From Nocardiopsis flavescens (GTDB lineage Bacteria > Actinomycetota > Actinomycetes > Streptosporangiales > Streptosporangiaceae), in NCBI RefSeq assembly GCF_900141985.1, contig NZ_FQZK01000002.1:124001-188000 (forward strand): a stretch of DNA of 64,000 nt, in the 5' to 3' direction. Of the stretch, positions 23,090 through 31,463 are shown piece after piece. Position 1 is the first letter of the stretch, and each line of letters begins with the position of its first letter. The position numbers and the translations under genes are program-made. Under the pieces are notes generated by a model. It was not told where the DNA came from. It worked only from the letters and a program-made list of their open reading frames with translations, and made no database searches.

Positions 23090-24286
23090 TCAGGCCGCGG
23101 CCGCCGGGTCCGCCCCGGCCTCCCCGGTGCCGGGGGCGGAGCCGGGCGGGTTCGGCACGGACCCGGCCGTACGCGCGGTGTCCGGCCGCTCCAGGTACTC
23201 CGGGGCACGGCCCCCCGCCCGGTACCGGTCCGGAACGGCGTCCTCCCTCGGGTCACCGGGGGCGGGCACCGCGGGCCGGTGCGGGGCGTCCTCCAGGGGA
23301 GGACGGGGCCGCGGCGGGGCGGGCGGCGAATCCAGGAGCCGGAGCCGGTCGAGTTCGCGCTCCATCCGGTCGATCCGCTCGGCCAAATCCCGTGCGGCGG
23401 GCAGTCCGCGGGTCGCCTCCAGGGCGTGGTCCCGCTCCCGGACGCGGAAGGCCACCGCCCCGGACGCGTCGGCGAGGCGCTCCGCGGCGACCGCGCGCTC
23501 CCGCAGCGCGGTGACCAGGGCCGACCGCAGCTCCTGCACCCGTGCCGCGGCCCGGCCGATCCGGGCCGCACGGCGGGCCGCGAACGGGCCGAAGGGGGCG
23601 CGCACCCTGCGCAGCCCCCTCTCCGCGCGTTCGAGCGCCCTGCGGGCCCTGCGCGCCTCCGACTCCCGCAGCGCCGTCTCGGCCGAGACCCGGTCCTCCC
23701 GGAAGCGGGCCCGGTCCACGGCGACCTGGGTGCGGCCCAGGCGGTCGTGGAGGGCGACCTGCGTGCGCGCCGCCTCCAGCAGCGCGAACAGCTCGGTGGC
23801 CCGGGCGCGCACCCCGGCGCCGAGCCGCTCGGCGATCACCTCCGGCGGGACCACCGTCCCGAAGCGCTCGTGGAGGGAGGACACCTCGATCCGCACGTCG
23901 GCCTGCCCGTCCCGGGAGCCGGGGAGGGTGGCCGCGCGCAGCAGCAGGTCGCCCGGTGCCGGACCCAGGTCGGCGTCGGTGGTGACGTGCACCTTTCCGC
24001 CGAGCGCCGGCAGCGCCTCGGCCGAGTGCCAGGGCCCTCGGGAGCCGGGCGGCCGGACGAGGAAGCCGGCGGAGCCGGGGGAGCCGGGGGAGTCCCACCA
24101 CCGGTGACAGGAGAACACGTATTCGTGCGGGCCGTCCCCGCCGGAACGGACGCGCCGTCCGCCCTGGAGCGGGAGCTCCTCCTCGCTGGTCGCACGAGCC
24201 AGGAGAGCCCTCCGGATCTCGCGGTCGAGGGAGGCGACGAACTCGGCGGAGGCGGCGGGTGAGGGGAGGTCGCTCGTGGAAGTCAC
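23090..24286 (-). CDS. Uncharacterised coiled-coil protein
   Basis: A 398-residue soluble protein without recognised domain. Residues 1-130 look globular (HEYVFSCHRWWDSPGS, then KVHVTTDADLGPAPGDLLLR). Residues 130-320 are a long Arg/Glu/Ala-rich helical region suited to a coiled coil (ALRESEARRARRALERAERG). The last 75 residues are Pro/Asp-rich and disordered. GTG at 24286 follows AAAGGG. It is not in an operon. A structural or scaffold role is possible, but nothing in the sequence shows a reaction. Confidence 0.65.
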   Translation of the reverse strand: MTSTSDLPSPAASAEFVASLDREIRRALLARATSEEELPLQGGRRVRSGGDGPHEYVFSCHRWWDSPGSPGSAGFLVRPPGSRGPWHSAEALPALGGKVHVTTDADLGPAPGDLLLRAATLPGSRDGQADVRIEVSSLHERFGTVVPPEVIAERLGAGVRARATELFALLEAARTQVALHDRLGRTQVAVDRARFREDRVSAETALRESEARRARRALERAERGLRRVRAPFGPFAARRAARIGRAAARVQELRSALVTALRERAVAAERLADASGAVAFRVRERDHALEATRGLPAARDLAERIDRMERELDRLRLLDSPPAPPRPRPPLEDAPHRPAVPAPGDPREDAVPDRYRAGGRAPEYLERPDTARTAGSVPNPPGSAPGTGEAGADPAAAA

Positions 24287-24950
24287 ATGACCCTTTCAGA
24301 GGGAGAGAGTCGTTCGTACGGGGGACCCGACGGTAAGGAGTATGCCCGAGGGGCACGACATTCTGTAAGGGTACGGGCACGCAAAGTTCCAATCCGCCGG
24401 TCAGAGGCCCTGTCCGGAGTCGGCCTTGAGCGCTCGACGATCCGGCCTCCTTTGCCGTTCGAACGCAAAGACGCAGGTCAGGGCGGTGTGTCGGCGGTGG
24501 CGTCCGATGGTGGCGGGGCGGCTGGGGTCTCGTCCGCGTCTGCGGAAGATTCTCGATTTCCTCGTGCCCCGAATCTGGAAGCGGGCCACCCGGTTCCTTG
24601 ATATGCGGGAACTTCGCTGTTGCGAGGTTCCTTCATGTTCGCGCACGTGGGTTCCGAATCCTCCCCGGGGCGGGGCGGGGCGGGGTGGGAGGGCGGGCGC
24701 GGGGCGCCGGCGGGGGCGGCGGCGCCCGGCTGGTGTCCGCGGGGGCGGTCGGTGTCCCGGTGGGAGGCGCCCCCGGGGTGCCGTCCTCGGGTGCGGATCC
24801 GCCCGTTCGCGGGTGGAACATCCTGCTTTCGTCGCGGCACCCGTTCCGACCTGTGGATCTGTTTTCCGGGAGGAGGCCCGGGGGTAGGGGAGGCCATATC
24901 GACAAAGTTCGCAAAAGCGACAAAAAGCATGCACTGTCGGGGGTGTGGAA
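24287..24950. other. Intergenic region with hairpin and possible sigma-B-type promoter
   Basis: 664 bases between divergent genes, lower in GC than the rest. A 10-bp hairpin with one wobble and a TGTT loop lies at 24608-24631 (GGAACTTCGC pairs GCGAGGTTCC). GTTT at 24861-24864 and GGGTAG at 24882-24887, separated by 17 bases, resemble a general-stress sigma-B promoter about 65 bases before the LEA-like gene. Reading frames across the region are not protein-like. Confidence 0.35.
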
Positions 24951-25841
24951 ATGGTGAACCGGAGTTCTCAGGGGAGCGGGAAGACGGCACGGGGGAGCGG
25001 TCGCGGCGGGGGTTCCACGGGCGGGGCGGCGTCCGCGGCGGAGAAGGACGCGGACCGCGCGGACGACCTCCGGGACGACCCGGGCGCCGGCCACGGCACC
25101 GGGGACACGGACGTGCTCCTCGACGTCCCGGTCGTGAAGGTCGACGAGATCGACCTGGAGGTGGAGAACCTCCTGGCCTCGGTGTCCCTCCAGGCCGAGG
25201 TGCTGGACCTGCTCAAGCTCAAGGTGGGGGCGGACGTCGGGCTCGGCCGCGTGCACCTGAACATCAAGGGCGTCGAGGCCCAGGCCCTGCTCAAGGTCCG
25301 GCTGGACAACGTCCGCGACATCATCACGCGCGTCCTGGAGACCATCGACGCCAACCCGCAGATCCTGGAGCAGGTGACCAGGGGCGTGGCGTCCTCCCTC
25401 GAACAGGTGGCGGGCGGTGCCGGGGAGGCCGTGGGCGCGGTCGGCCAGGGGGCCGGGAGCGCGGTGCGGGAGGTCGGCCACGGAGCCGGGGGCGCGGTGG
25501 AGGAGGTCGGCCGCGACGCCGGCGGCGCCGTCCGGGACGTGGGGCGCGGTGCCGGGAAGGCGGTGGAGGACGTGGGCGAGGCCGGTGAGGTCCTCAAGGG
25601 CGCGGGCGAGGCAGCGGGGACCGCGGCGAAGGGCGCGGGCGATGCGGCCGGAAGCGCCGCGAAGGGCGCGGGCGAGGCCGCCGGAGGTGCCGCGAAGGAG
25701 ACGGGTGGTGCGGCGAAGGGCGCCGGCCGGGCCGCCGGCGGCGCGGCGAAGGGCGGCGGATCCGCGTCCGAGAACGGTGCCTCGGGCGGGTCCGGCGGCC
25801 GGTCGGGCAAGGGCCGGGCCGGGGGAGGGAAGAAGTCGTGA
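24951..25841 (+). CDS. LEA-like Lys/Ala/Gly repeat protein
   Basis: A 296-residue protein. Residues 45-140 form a conserved-looking folded domain (VVKVDEIDLEVENLLASVSL, EVLDLLKLKVGADVGLGRVH, KGVEAQALLKVRLDNVRD), a pattern I have seen in uncharacterised actinomycete proteins. Residues 145-275 are short imperfect repeats, first of the GxGAGxAVxEVGxxAGG type, then KGAGEAAG-like 7- to 11-mers, resembling LEA or histone-H1-like tails. Such tails suggest stress protection or nucleic-acid/surface binding; this is inference. The ATG at 24951 is one of three closely spaced starts (GTG 24945, ATG 24951, GTG 24954). It overlaps the next gene in GTGA. Confidence 0.65.
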   Translation: MVNRSSQGSGKTARGSGRGGGSTGGAASAAEKDADRADDLRDDPGAGHGTGDTDVLLDVPVVKVDEIDLEVENLLASVSLQAEVLDLLKLKVGADVGLGRVHLNIKGVEAQALLKVRLDNVRDIITRVLETIDANPQILEQVTRGVASSLEQVAGGAGEAVGAVGQGAGSAVREVGHGAGGAVEEVGRDAGGAVRDVGRGAGKAVEDVGEAGEVLKGAGEAAGTAAKGAGDAAGSAAKGAGEAAGGAAKETGGAAKGAGRAAGGAAKGGGSASENGASGGSGGRSGKGRAGGGKKS

Positions 25842-26113
25842 GCGCGGAGCGCGGGGACACCGGGCCCGACCTCGACGTGGAGATCGCGGCGGGGATCACC
25901 GCGGACGAGCTGGTGTTCCGCGAGGTCCCCGAGGTCGCCCCCCGGACCCGTGCCGAGCCGGACGGGGAGGGCGCCTCGGGCAGCGAACGCTCGGGTCTGC
26001 CGTACGGGGTCGAGGCCGGCACGGTCTACCGGGACGTACGCGTGGACTACCGGCTCGTGAGCCGCGCCGACGCCGCCCCTGACGTGGAGCGCGACCCGCC
26101 CGGCGACGGGTGA
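25838..26113 (+). CDS. Small acidic protein coupled to the LEA-like gene
   Basis: A 91-residue acidic protein with no recognised domain. GTG at 25838 overlaps the preceding stop in GTGA, so its translation depends on the LEA-like gene. It has a short conserved-looking C-terminal part (YGVEAGTVYRDVRVDYRLVS) after an acidic, Pro-rich middle. The strongly basic repeat tail of its neighbour and this acidic partner could form a complex; this is inference from charge and coupling only. Confidence 0.55.
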   Translation: MSAERGDTGPDLDVEIAAGITADELVFREVPEVAPRTRAEPDGEGASGSERSGLPYGVEAGTVYRDVRVDYRLVSRADAAPDVERDPPGDG

Positions 26114-26270
26114 GGGGACGGGCGGCCGGCCGGCGGGCCGGAGCGCGGTTCCGCCCCTCCCGGACGCGGCGCGCCGTATCGGTCAGGACTGGAGAAGCGT
26201 CCCGGGGCCCGGACCGGCCACAGTGGGGGGAGGACCCCGCGCAGGGCGGGGAGAGAAGGGGGAGTCGCCG

Positions 26271-26732
26271 ATGACCGGGAAGGCCGACGGGCGGAGCGCT
26301 GGGCCGGGAGGGTTCTCCGACCAGGAGAAGGCCGCGATGAAGGCGCGCGCCGCCGAGCTGAGGCAGGAGGCCGGGCAGGGCCGCGGCGGCAAGCGTGCCG
26401 AACGCGAACTCCAGGTCCTGGAGAAGATCGGGGAGATGGACGACGCCGACCGCGCGGTGGCCGGGCGCATCCACGCCATCGTGACCGCGACCGCGCCGGA
26501 GCTGGAGCCCAAGCTCTGGTACGGGCAGCCCGCCTACGCCCGCAAGGGCAAGGTCGTGTGCTTCTTCCGCAGCGGCGGCGTGGACAAGGAGCGCTACTCC
26601 ACCTTCGGTTTCACCCCCGAGGCGGCACTCGACGACGCCGGCGGCCTGTGGGCCACCTCGTTCGCCGTCTCCGGCCTCGGCCCCGAGGCCGAGAAGGCTG
26701 TCGCCCGACTGGTCGAACAGGCCGTCCGCTGA
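26271..26732 (+). CDS. DUF1801/YdhG-like protein
   Basis: A 153-residue protein. The C-terminal 100 residues carry the DUF1801 pattern: ELEPKLWYGQPAYARKGKVV, then VDKERYSTFGFTPEAALDD. The family includes YdhG and frataxin-like iron-chaperone candidates, but direct evidence of function is thin. The first 55 residues are a charged helix (DQEKAAMKARAAELRQEAGQ). ATG at 26271 follows GGGGGAG. Monocistronic, ending in a hairpin shared with the convergent neighbour. Confidence 0.75.
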   Translation: MTGKADGRSAGPGGFSDQEKAAMKARAAELRQEAGQGRGGKRAERELQVLEKIGEMDDADRAVAGRIHAIVTATAPELEPKLWYGQPAYARKGKVVCFFRSGGVDKERYSTFGFTPEAALDDAGGLWATSFAVSGLGPEAEKAVARLVEQAVR

Positions 26733-26745
26733 CCTTCGCCCCGGA

Positions 26746-26767
26746 GGTTCACTCGCGCGGGTGAACC
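26746..26767. terminator. Hairpin between convergent genes
   Basis: GGTTCAC and GTGAACC with an 8-base loop, 14 bases after the DUF1801 stop. It is a candidate terminator. Confidence 0.45.
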
Positions 26768-26815
26768 CCCGGAAGGGGGCCGTCCGGGCGGTGCGGCGGT
26801 ATCCGGAACGCGCGC

Positions 26816-28048
26816 TCAGGTGTCGGCGGTGTCGAATCTCCAGGTCATGGTGATGCGCTGCGCCGGGGAGCTGCTCACGGCGGCGAGGCGGCCCTCGCCG
26901 TTCGTGTACAGGAGACGGATCGACTGGTCCGGCTGGTGGCCCAGCAGATCGTCCCGGACCGGCTCCCAGGAGTCCTCGCCCAGGACCCACAGCGCGGGGG
27001 CGAGGGGGTCCGCACCCAGGTCGACACGTGCGGTGCCCGGACGGTCTCCGGCGAGGTACCACCGGCCGCCGGCCTCGGCGGCGGCCGACACGGTGCCGGG
27101 GCCCGGGAGGGGGGCGGGGCCCACCACCTCGTCGAGGCCCGAGGCGCCGGCCGTGCGGATCCGGTACACCCGTTCGGAGTCGCCGCCGCTCCTGCTCAGC
27201 ACCGCGACACCGCCCGCACCGTCCTGCAGGGCCTCCACGCTCTCACCGACCGGTATCCCACCCAGCGGGCGCCAGCCGAGACCGGCGTCGTCGGCGAACC
27301 AGACCGTGTGTCCTTCGGCGGGGGTGCCGGTGAGGGCGACCAGGCCCCCGCCCGTCGAGGCGACCGAGAAGGGGAGGCCTTCCTCGGGCGCGGGCGCCTC
27401 CTCCCAGACGCAGGCCGCCGGATCGCAACGGTGCAGGGAGGACTCACCCAGCTGCGAGGTCGTGACCAGGACGGTGTCGGTCCCGCCGAGGCGGGCGACG
27501 GCGGCGTCCGCCGTCATGATCGCGCTGGGGCCCTCCGCGGGGCTGATCTCGTTGCTGCGGAGCCGGACCGGCAGTGTGGCGGGCTCCGCGCCGTCGAGGC
27601 GGTCATCCGCTGTGAGGTCGGTGCCCGTCCAGGTCAGAGGCTTCTCGGTGGTGTCCTTGTCGTCCGCCTCGGTCGGCTTGGACTCGAAGGCCACCGCCAC
27701 CCAGGGGGCGCCGTCGCCGCCGGGGAGGGAGGCGACCGCCGCGGGATCCGCCGTCGGCGGGGCCGGAAGGGAGACGTCGACGCGCGCGCCCCGCACCGGG
27801 TCGGAGCCGGGTCCGGGCGCATCGATCAGCAGCCCGCCGCCGTCCGCGGTCAGGCGCACGGGGGTGGAGCCGTCGCTCCACCAGGCGGGGAAGACGTACC
27901 TCTCGGTCTCCTCGTGCAGGATCCCGGTGAGGGTCGCGCTGGGTACGGGCTCCGACGGCAGGGGGCGGGCGGCCCGCCACCACGCCAGCGAGGCCACCAG
28001 CACGACCGCCACGGCGCACGCGCCCACGAGCAGCCCGCGCCGCTTCAT
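26816..28048 (-). CDS. Membrane-anchored extracytoplasmic protein, possible beta-propeller
   Basis: A 410-residue protein with KRRGLLVGACAVAVVLVASL as an N-terminal membrane helix or uncleaved signal and a long extracytoplasmic part. The latter has repeated strands of the form GGLVALTG, GGVAVLSR, GRWYLAGD and GRLAAVSS, at spacing of 50-70 residues, as in beta-propellers. No enzyme motif is visible. ATG at 28048 is preferred because GGGAGG lies upstream; a longer frame with MFDGRSG in front has no such site. Two Cys (in RCDPAACVWEE) may form a disulfide. Function unknown. Confidence 0.65.
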   Translation of the reverse strand: MKRRGLLVGACAVAVVLVASLAWWRAARPLPSEPVPSATLTGILHEETERYVFPAWWSDGSTPVRLTADGGGLLIDAPGPGSDPVRGARVDVSLPAPPTADPAAVASLPGGDGAPWVAVAFESKPTEADDKDTTEKPLTWTGTDLTADDRLDGAEPATLPVRLRSNEISPAEGPSAIMTADAAVARLGGTDTVLVTTSQLGESSLHRCDPAACVWEEAPAPEEGLPFSVASTGGGLVALTGTPAEGHTVWFADDAGLGWRPLGGIPVGESVEALQDGAGGVAVLSRSGGDSERVYRIRTAGASGLDEVVGPAPLPGPGTVSAAAEAGGRWYLAGDRPGTARVDLGADPLAPALWVLGEDSWEPVRDDLLGHQPDQSIRLLYTNGEGRLAAVSSSPAQRITMTWRFDTADT

Positions 28049-28312
28049 CCCCGACCTCCCGTCGAACATCCGTGCCGCGATTGTAGGGGGAGGGCGCCGG
28101 AGGCTCCGAGACAGGGCCGCAGCGCCGGGACCGCTGCCGGTCCGCGCGCTTCCCGCAGGACGGCCGTCCGCGGAACGTGCGGGGGCGTCACGGCGGTACG
28201 GGATTGGTGACGGGCCGAAGGGGTATCCGCCGTCCCTGGGCGGTGCCGGTGCGCACGCACCGGCCCGGGTCGCGGGCCCCGTGCACCCGCCGGTGCACCC
28301 CCGGGAACGCGA

Positions 28313-28352
28313 AAGCCCCTGACCACATTGCGTTTCCGCTGGTCAGGGGCTT
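28313..28352 (-). terminator. Terminator of tRNA-His
   Basis: AAGCCCCTGACCA and its exact reverse complement form a 13-bp stem with a 14-base loop, starting 7 bases after the CCA end of tRNA-His on the minus strand. Confidence 0.8.
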
Positions 28353-28359
28353 AAGCCTC

Positions 28360-28436
28360 TGGGGTGAGTGACGGGACTTGAACCCGCGACTTCTTGGACC
28401 ACAACCAAGTGCTCTACCGGCTGAGCTACACCCACC
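28360..28436 (-). tRNA. tRNA-His (anticodon GTG)
   Basis: Full cloverleaf on the minus strand. Acceptor GTGGGTG pairs CACTCAC with one G-T wobble. The encoded extra G at position -1 (28436) faces C73 (28363), the identity element of tRNA-His, and CCA is encoded (28362-28360). The anticodon loop is TTGTGGT between CTTGG and CCAAG, and the T arm is CGGGTTCAAGTCCCG. It is followed by a 13-bp hairpin and preceded by the oligoribonuclease gene. Confidence 0.97.
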
Positions 28437-28502
28437 ACGTGCGCCGGGTCTCACGGCCCTGCGTACGTATGAAATCTTAGCGGACGTCCGGGAGTGCTTC
28501 GA

Positions 28503-29141
28503 TCAGTTTTCCGGTGAGTCCTCGCGGGGCTCGACGCGGCCGGTACCGCCCGCGACCACGTCGGCGGCGATGGCGCGGGCCGTGGCGGAGTTGGGGCCGG
28601 GTTCGGCGACGAAGGCCGCGGCACGGTAGTAGCGCATCTCACGGATGCTCTCGGTGATGTCGGCGAGGGCGCGGTGGCCGCCGTTCTTGTCCGGGCTCGC
28701 GTAGTAGACGCGCGGGTACCAGCGGCGCAGCAGCTCCTTGATGGAGGAGACGTCGACCATCCGGTAGTGGAGGTACTCGTCGATGCGCTTCATGTCGCGG
28801 GCGAGGAAGGTGCGGTCGGTGGCGATGGAGTTGCCGCACAGCGGGGCCTTGCCCGGCTCGGTGACGTAGCGGCGGATGTGCTCCAGGACGGCGTCCTCGG
28901 CCTCCTGGAGGGTCACGCCCTTGTCGAGTTCGGTGAGCAGGCCGGAGGTGGTGTGCATGTCGCGGACGAAGTCGCCCATCGCGTCCAGTGCGGCCTGCGG
29001 TGGTTTGATCACGACGTCGATGCCCTCGTCGAGGATGTTGAGCTCTCCGTCGGTGATCAGACAGGCCACCTCGATCAGCGCGTCGTTCGCGAAGTCCAGG
29101 CCCGTCATCTCGCAGTCGATCCACACCAAACTGTCGTTCAT
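28503..29141 (-). CDS. orn: Oligoribonuclease
   Basis: A 212-residue DEDDh exonuclease that removes nucleotides from the 3' end of very short RNAs and pGpG, completing RNA turnover and, in actinomycetes, cyclic-di-GMP breakdown. Catalytic motifs are all present: WIDCEMTGLD with D-x-E at about residues 9-11, the second Asp in the ATDRTFLARDM region, and H...D in GGHRALADI near residue 158. The last 30 residues are variable. ATG at 29141. tRNA-His lies just downstream. In Streptomyces, to my memory, orn lies beside adpA; here the upstream neighbour is a DUF2510 gene, with a hairpin between them. Confidence 0.95.
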   Translation of the reverse strand: MNDSLVWIDCEMTGLDFANDALIEVACLITDGELNILDEGIDVVIKPPQAALDAMGDFVRDMHTTSGLLTELDKGVTLQEAEDAVLEHIRRYVTEPGKAPLCGNSIATDRTFLARDMKRIDEYLHYRMVDVSSIKELLRRWYPRVYYASPDKNGGHRALADITESIREMRYYRAAAFVAEPGPNSATARAIAADVVAGGTGRVEPREDSPEN

Positions 29142-29180
29142 ACGGCCAGCTTAGGGGTTCGGGGGAGAGGGCCCGGACAC

Positions 29181-29214
29181 GCCGCGGGGCGGCCCCTGGG
29201 GGCCGCCCCGCGGC
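29181..29214 (-). terminator. Strong hairpin between DUF2510 gene and orn
   Basis: GCCGCGGGGCGGCCCC and its reverse complement are almost back to back, just after the DUF2510 stop. It separates that gene's transcript from orn. Confidence 0.65.
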
Positions 29215-29222
29215 GGGACGCG

Positions 29223-31097
29223 TCAGTCCCAGACGAAGGGGTCGGAGATGCCCGGGGCCTCGCCGACGCCGATGAGGTAGAGCCAGTCCCAGTAGCCCCA
29301 GAACTGGGCGACGACCAGGCCGACGATCACCAGGAGGACCAGCAGGAAGGTGAAGCAGCCGCACCCGCAGCCGCCCTTCTTCTTTTTCTGCGGGGGCTGC
29401 TGCTGGTAGGGCCGGTGCCCCGGGGCACCGGGGGCGCCCGGGTGGGGCGGGCCCCAGGGGGGCCGGTGGCCGCCGTGGGGGGCGGGCGGGCCGCCCGGAA
29501 CGCCGGCGTGCGGACCCGCGGGCGGGTAGCCCGGGGGCGGGCCGGGCCGGTTCATCGGGGGCTGCCCCGGGTGGTTCATGTGCGGCGGCGGGCCCTGCGG
29601 CGGGTGGGCCGGGGGCCGGTTCATCTGCGGGGGCGGCGGGTACTGCGGCGCGTAGCCGCCCGGCGGCGGCTGCGGGGGCCGGGGGTAGCCGGGCTGGGGG
29701 CCCGACGGCGGACGGTAGCCCTGCTGGGCGCCCGAGTGCGGCGGGTACCCCTGCTGGCCGCCGGTGGGCGGGTAGCCGGGCTGGGGGCCGGACGGCGGTG
29801 CGGCGTGGGGCGGGGGGGCCTGGCGGGCGGCGTCCGGGCGTCCGGGCGTCCACGGGGTGCCCTCGGCCGGGGCGGGCGGGGCCTGGGGTGCGGCGGGGGC
29901 GGCCGGGTGGGCGGGCGCGCCGGGCACGGAGGCGCCCGCGGCCGGGGTCCCCGCCGCGGGGTCGCCCGGGGCGGGAGTACCGGGGGCACCCGGTGCGGCC
30001 TCGGCGGGGCGGTTGCGCTCCTCCTCGGCGCGGCGCTCGGCCTCCTGGGCCTGGCGGGCCGTCTCCTCCTCGGCGCGCTTGCGGTCCTCCTCCGCGCGCC
30101 GGGCGGCCTCCTGGGCCTGGCGCTCGGCCTCTTCCTCGCGGCGCTTGGCGGCCTCGGCCTCCGCGACGCGGCGCTGCTCCTTGCGCTCCTCGGAGAGGTC
30201 GGACCAGCCCTCCTTGAGGCTTCCCAGCAGCTTGTTGAAGCGGCCGCCCTTGCGGCCCTCCTCGGAATCGTCGGGGGCGCCCCCCGAGAACACGGGGTCG
30301 TCGGGGTCGAACACGGCCGTGCCGCCGGCGTCGCCACCCGCACCGCCCGTGCCGCCAGGGGTGAACACCCTGGTCCCGGCGGGACCGCCGGACTCGCCCG
30401 GCTCGAAGACCCGGGTGCCCGGGGCCTCGCCGGGCTGGAACACCTGGGTGCCGCCCGGTGCGTCCGCGCCGGTGTCGGGCCGGCCCAGGTCCGAGGAACC
30501 GGTGAGGTCGGCGGTGGGCAGGTCGTCGCTCAGGTCGGCGGTGGGTTCCTCGTCGCGTCCGGGCAGGTCGCCGGGGGACACCCGCAGGGTGGAGCCGTCG
30601 TTGACGTCCGCGCCGGGCCGGGGGGAGGAGCCGGGGTCGACGCGCACGGTGGCGCCGCCGCCCAGGTCCGCGGTGGGTTCCTCGTCGGGGGTGGAGGGGC
30701 GGGAGGGGTTGATGCGCACGGTGCCGGGATCGTCGTCCACGGGGGCGCCCGGCGGGGGGCCGGCGGGGGTGGAGGGGCCCAGGCGGACGGTGCCGGGTTC
30801 GTCGTCGGCGGGCTGCGCGCCCCGGGCCCAGGAGGGGTCGATGCGCATGGTGCCGAGGTCGTCGTCGGCGGCCCTGGGGGAGGGGCCCAGGCGCACGGTG
30901 CCGGGTTCGTCCTCGGACGGACGGCCCCCGGGCCCGCCGAGGTAGGTGGTGGCGGCCTCTTCGTCGGCCCCGCCGCCACCCTGGAGTTCACCGAGGGAGC
31001 GGGTGTGCCGCGTCCACTCGTCGCCGTTCCACCATCTGAGCGTCTGCGCGTCGCCCTGCGGGTCCGCGTACCAACCCGGCTCGATAGATCCACCCAT
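29223..31097 (-). CDS. DUF2510 membrane protein with short threonine-motif arrays
   Basis: A 624-residue protein in five parts. Residues 5-28 are a DUF2510 domain (PGWYADPQGDAQTLRWWNGD). Residues 45-265 are disordered and carry repeats of two types: T-x-R-[LIV]-x-P-[SG] (six copies, as in GTVRLGPS, GTMRIDPS, GTVRINPS) and T-x-V-F-x-P (four copies, as in GTRVFEPG). Residues 280-365 are a charged coiled coil. Residues 370-575 are Pro/Gly-rich. A Cys-rich basic patch (KKKKGGCGCGC) precedes one membrane helix and a short tail. ATG at 31097. The threonine repeats look like sites for Ser/Thr kinases and FHA domains, which is inference. DUF2510 occurs widely in actinomycete membrane proteins. Confidence 0.75.
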   Translation of the reverse strand: MGGSIEPGWYADPQGDAQTLRWWNGDEWTRHTRSLGELQGGGGADEEAATTYLGGPGGRPSEDEPGTVRLGPSPRAADDDLGTMRIDPSWARGAQPADDEPGTVRLGPSTPAGPPPGAPVDDDPGTVRINPSRPSTPDEEPTADLGGGATVRVDPGSSPRPGADVNDGSTLRVSPGDLPGRDEEPTADLSDDLPTADLTGSSDLGRPDTGADAPGGTQVFQPGEAPGTRVFEPGESGGPAGTRVFTPGGTGGAGGDAGGTAVFDPDDPVFSGGAPDDSEEGRKGGRFNKLLGSLKEGWSDLSEERKEQRRVAEAEAAKRREEEAERQAQEAARRAEEDRKRAEEETARQAQEAERRAEEERNRPAEAAPGAPGTPAPGDPAAGTPAAGASVPGAPAHPAAPAAPQAPPAPAEGTPWTPGRPDAARQAPPPHAAPPSGPQPGYPPTGGQQGYPPHSGAQQGYRPPSGPQPGYPRPPQPPPGGYAPQYPPPPQMNRPPAHPPQGPPPHMNHPGQPPMNRPGPPPGYPPAGPHAGVPGGPPAPHGGHRPPWGPPHPGAPGAPGHRPYQQQPPQKKKKGGCGCGCFTFLLVLLVIVGLVVAQFWGYWDWLYLIGVGEAPGISDPFVWD

Positions 31098-31463
31098 GGG
31101 GGTCAGACTAAGGGGTTTCGGAACTCTGCTCGACCAGTGGATCCCGTTTCACCGCTTTCCCGTGACCCTCCCGCCGCCGGCGATCGCAACGGGTGCCCGG
31201 TCGGTCACCGAAGGTGCCCGCCGTGGTCGCGGGGGCGCCCCGTCCTCGAACGCGGCGGGCAGGCGCGCGGTGTCCAGAAGCCCTGGTCCGGGGCCGGTCG
31301 CCCCGGGAATCCGGTCGTGGCCGAAGCACCCTCCCCCGGCCCGGGCGCGCTCCCGCCCCGGTCGCGTCCGCGCCGCCGGACGCGGACGGGGGCGGCGGCC
31401 GCGGTCGGACACCACCCCCGTGGGGCGCTCCCCCGAACGCCCTGGTCCCGCCCGACGACCCCG
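31098..31463. other. Gap between two minus-strand genes
   Basis: 366 bases between the VWA gene and the DUF2510 gene. It is GC-rich with no convincing reading frame, RNA or repeat. The promoter of the DUF2510 gene probably lies in the last 100 bases, which are lower in GC. Confidence 0.35.

Noticed and set aside
24426-24887. A 153-codon plus-strand frame in the AT-richer gap
   Set aside because: No domain, poor composition and no binding site. It contains a hairpin at 24608-24631 that fits non-coding DNA better.
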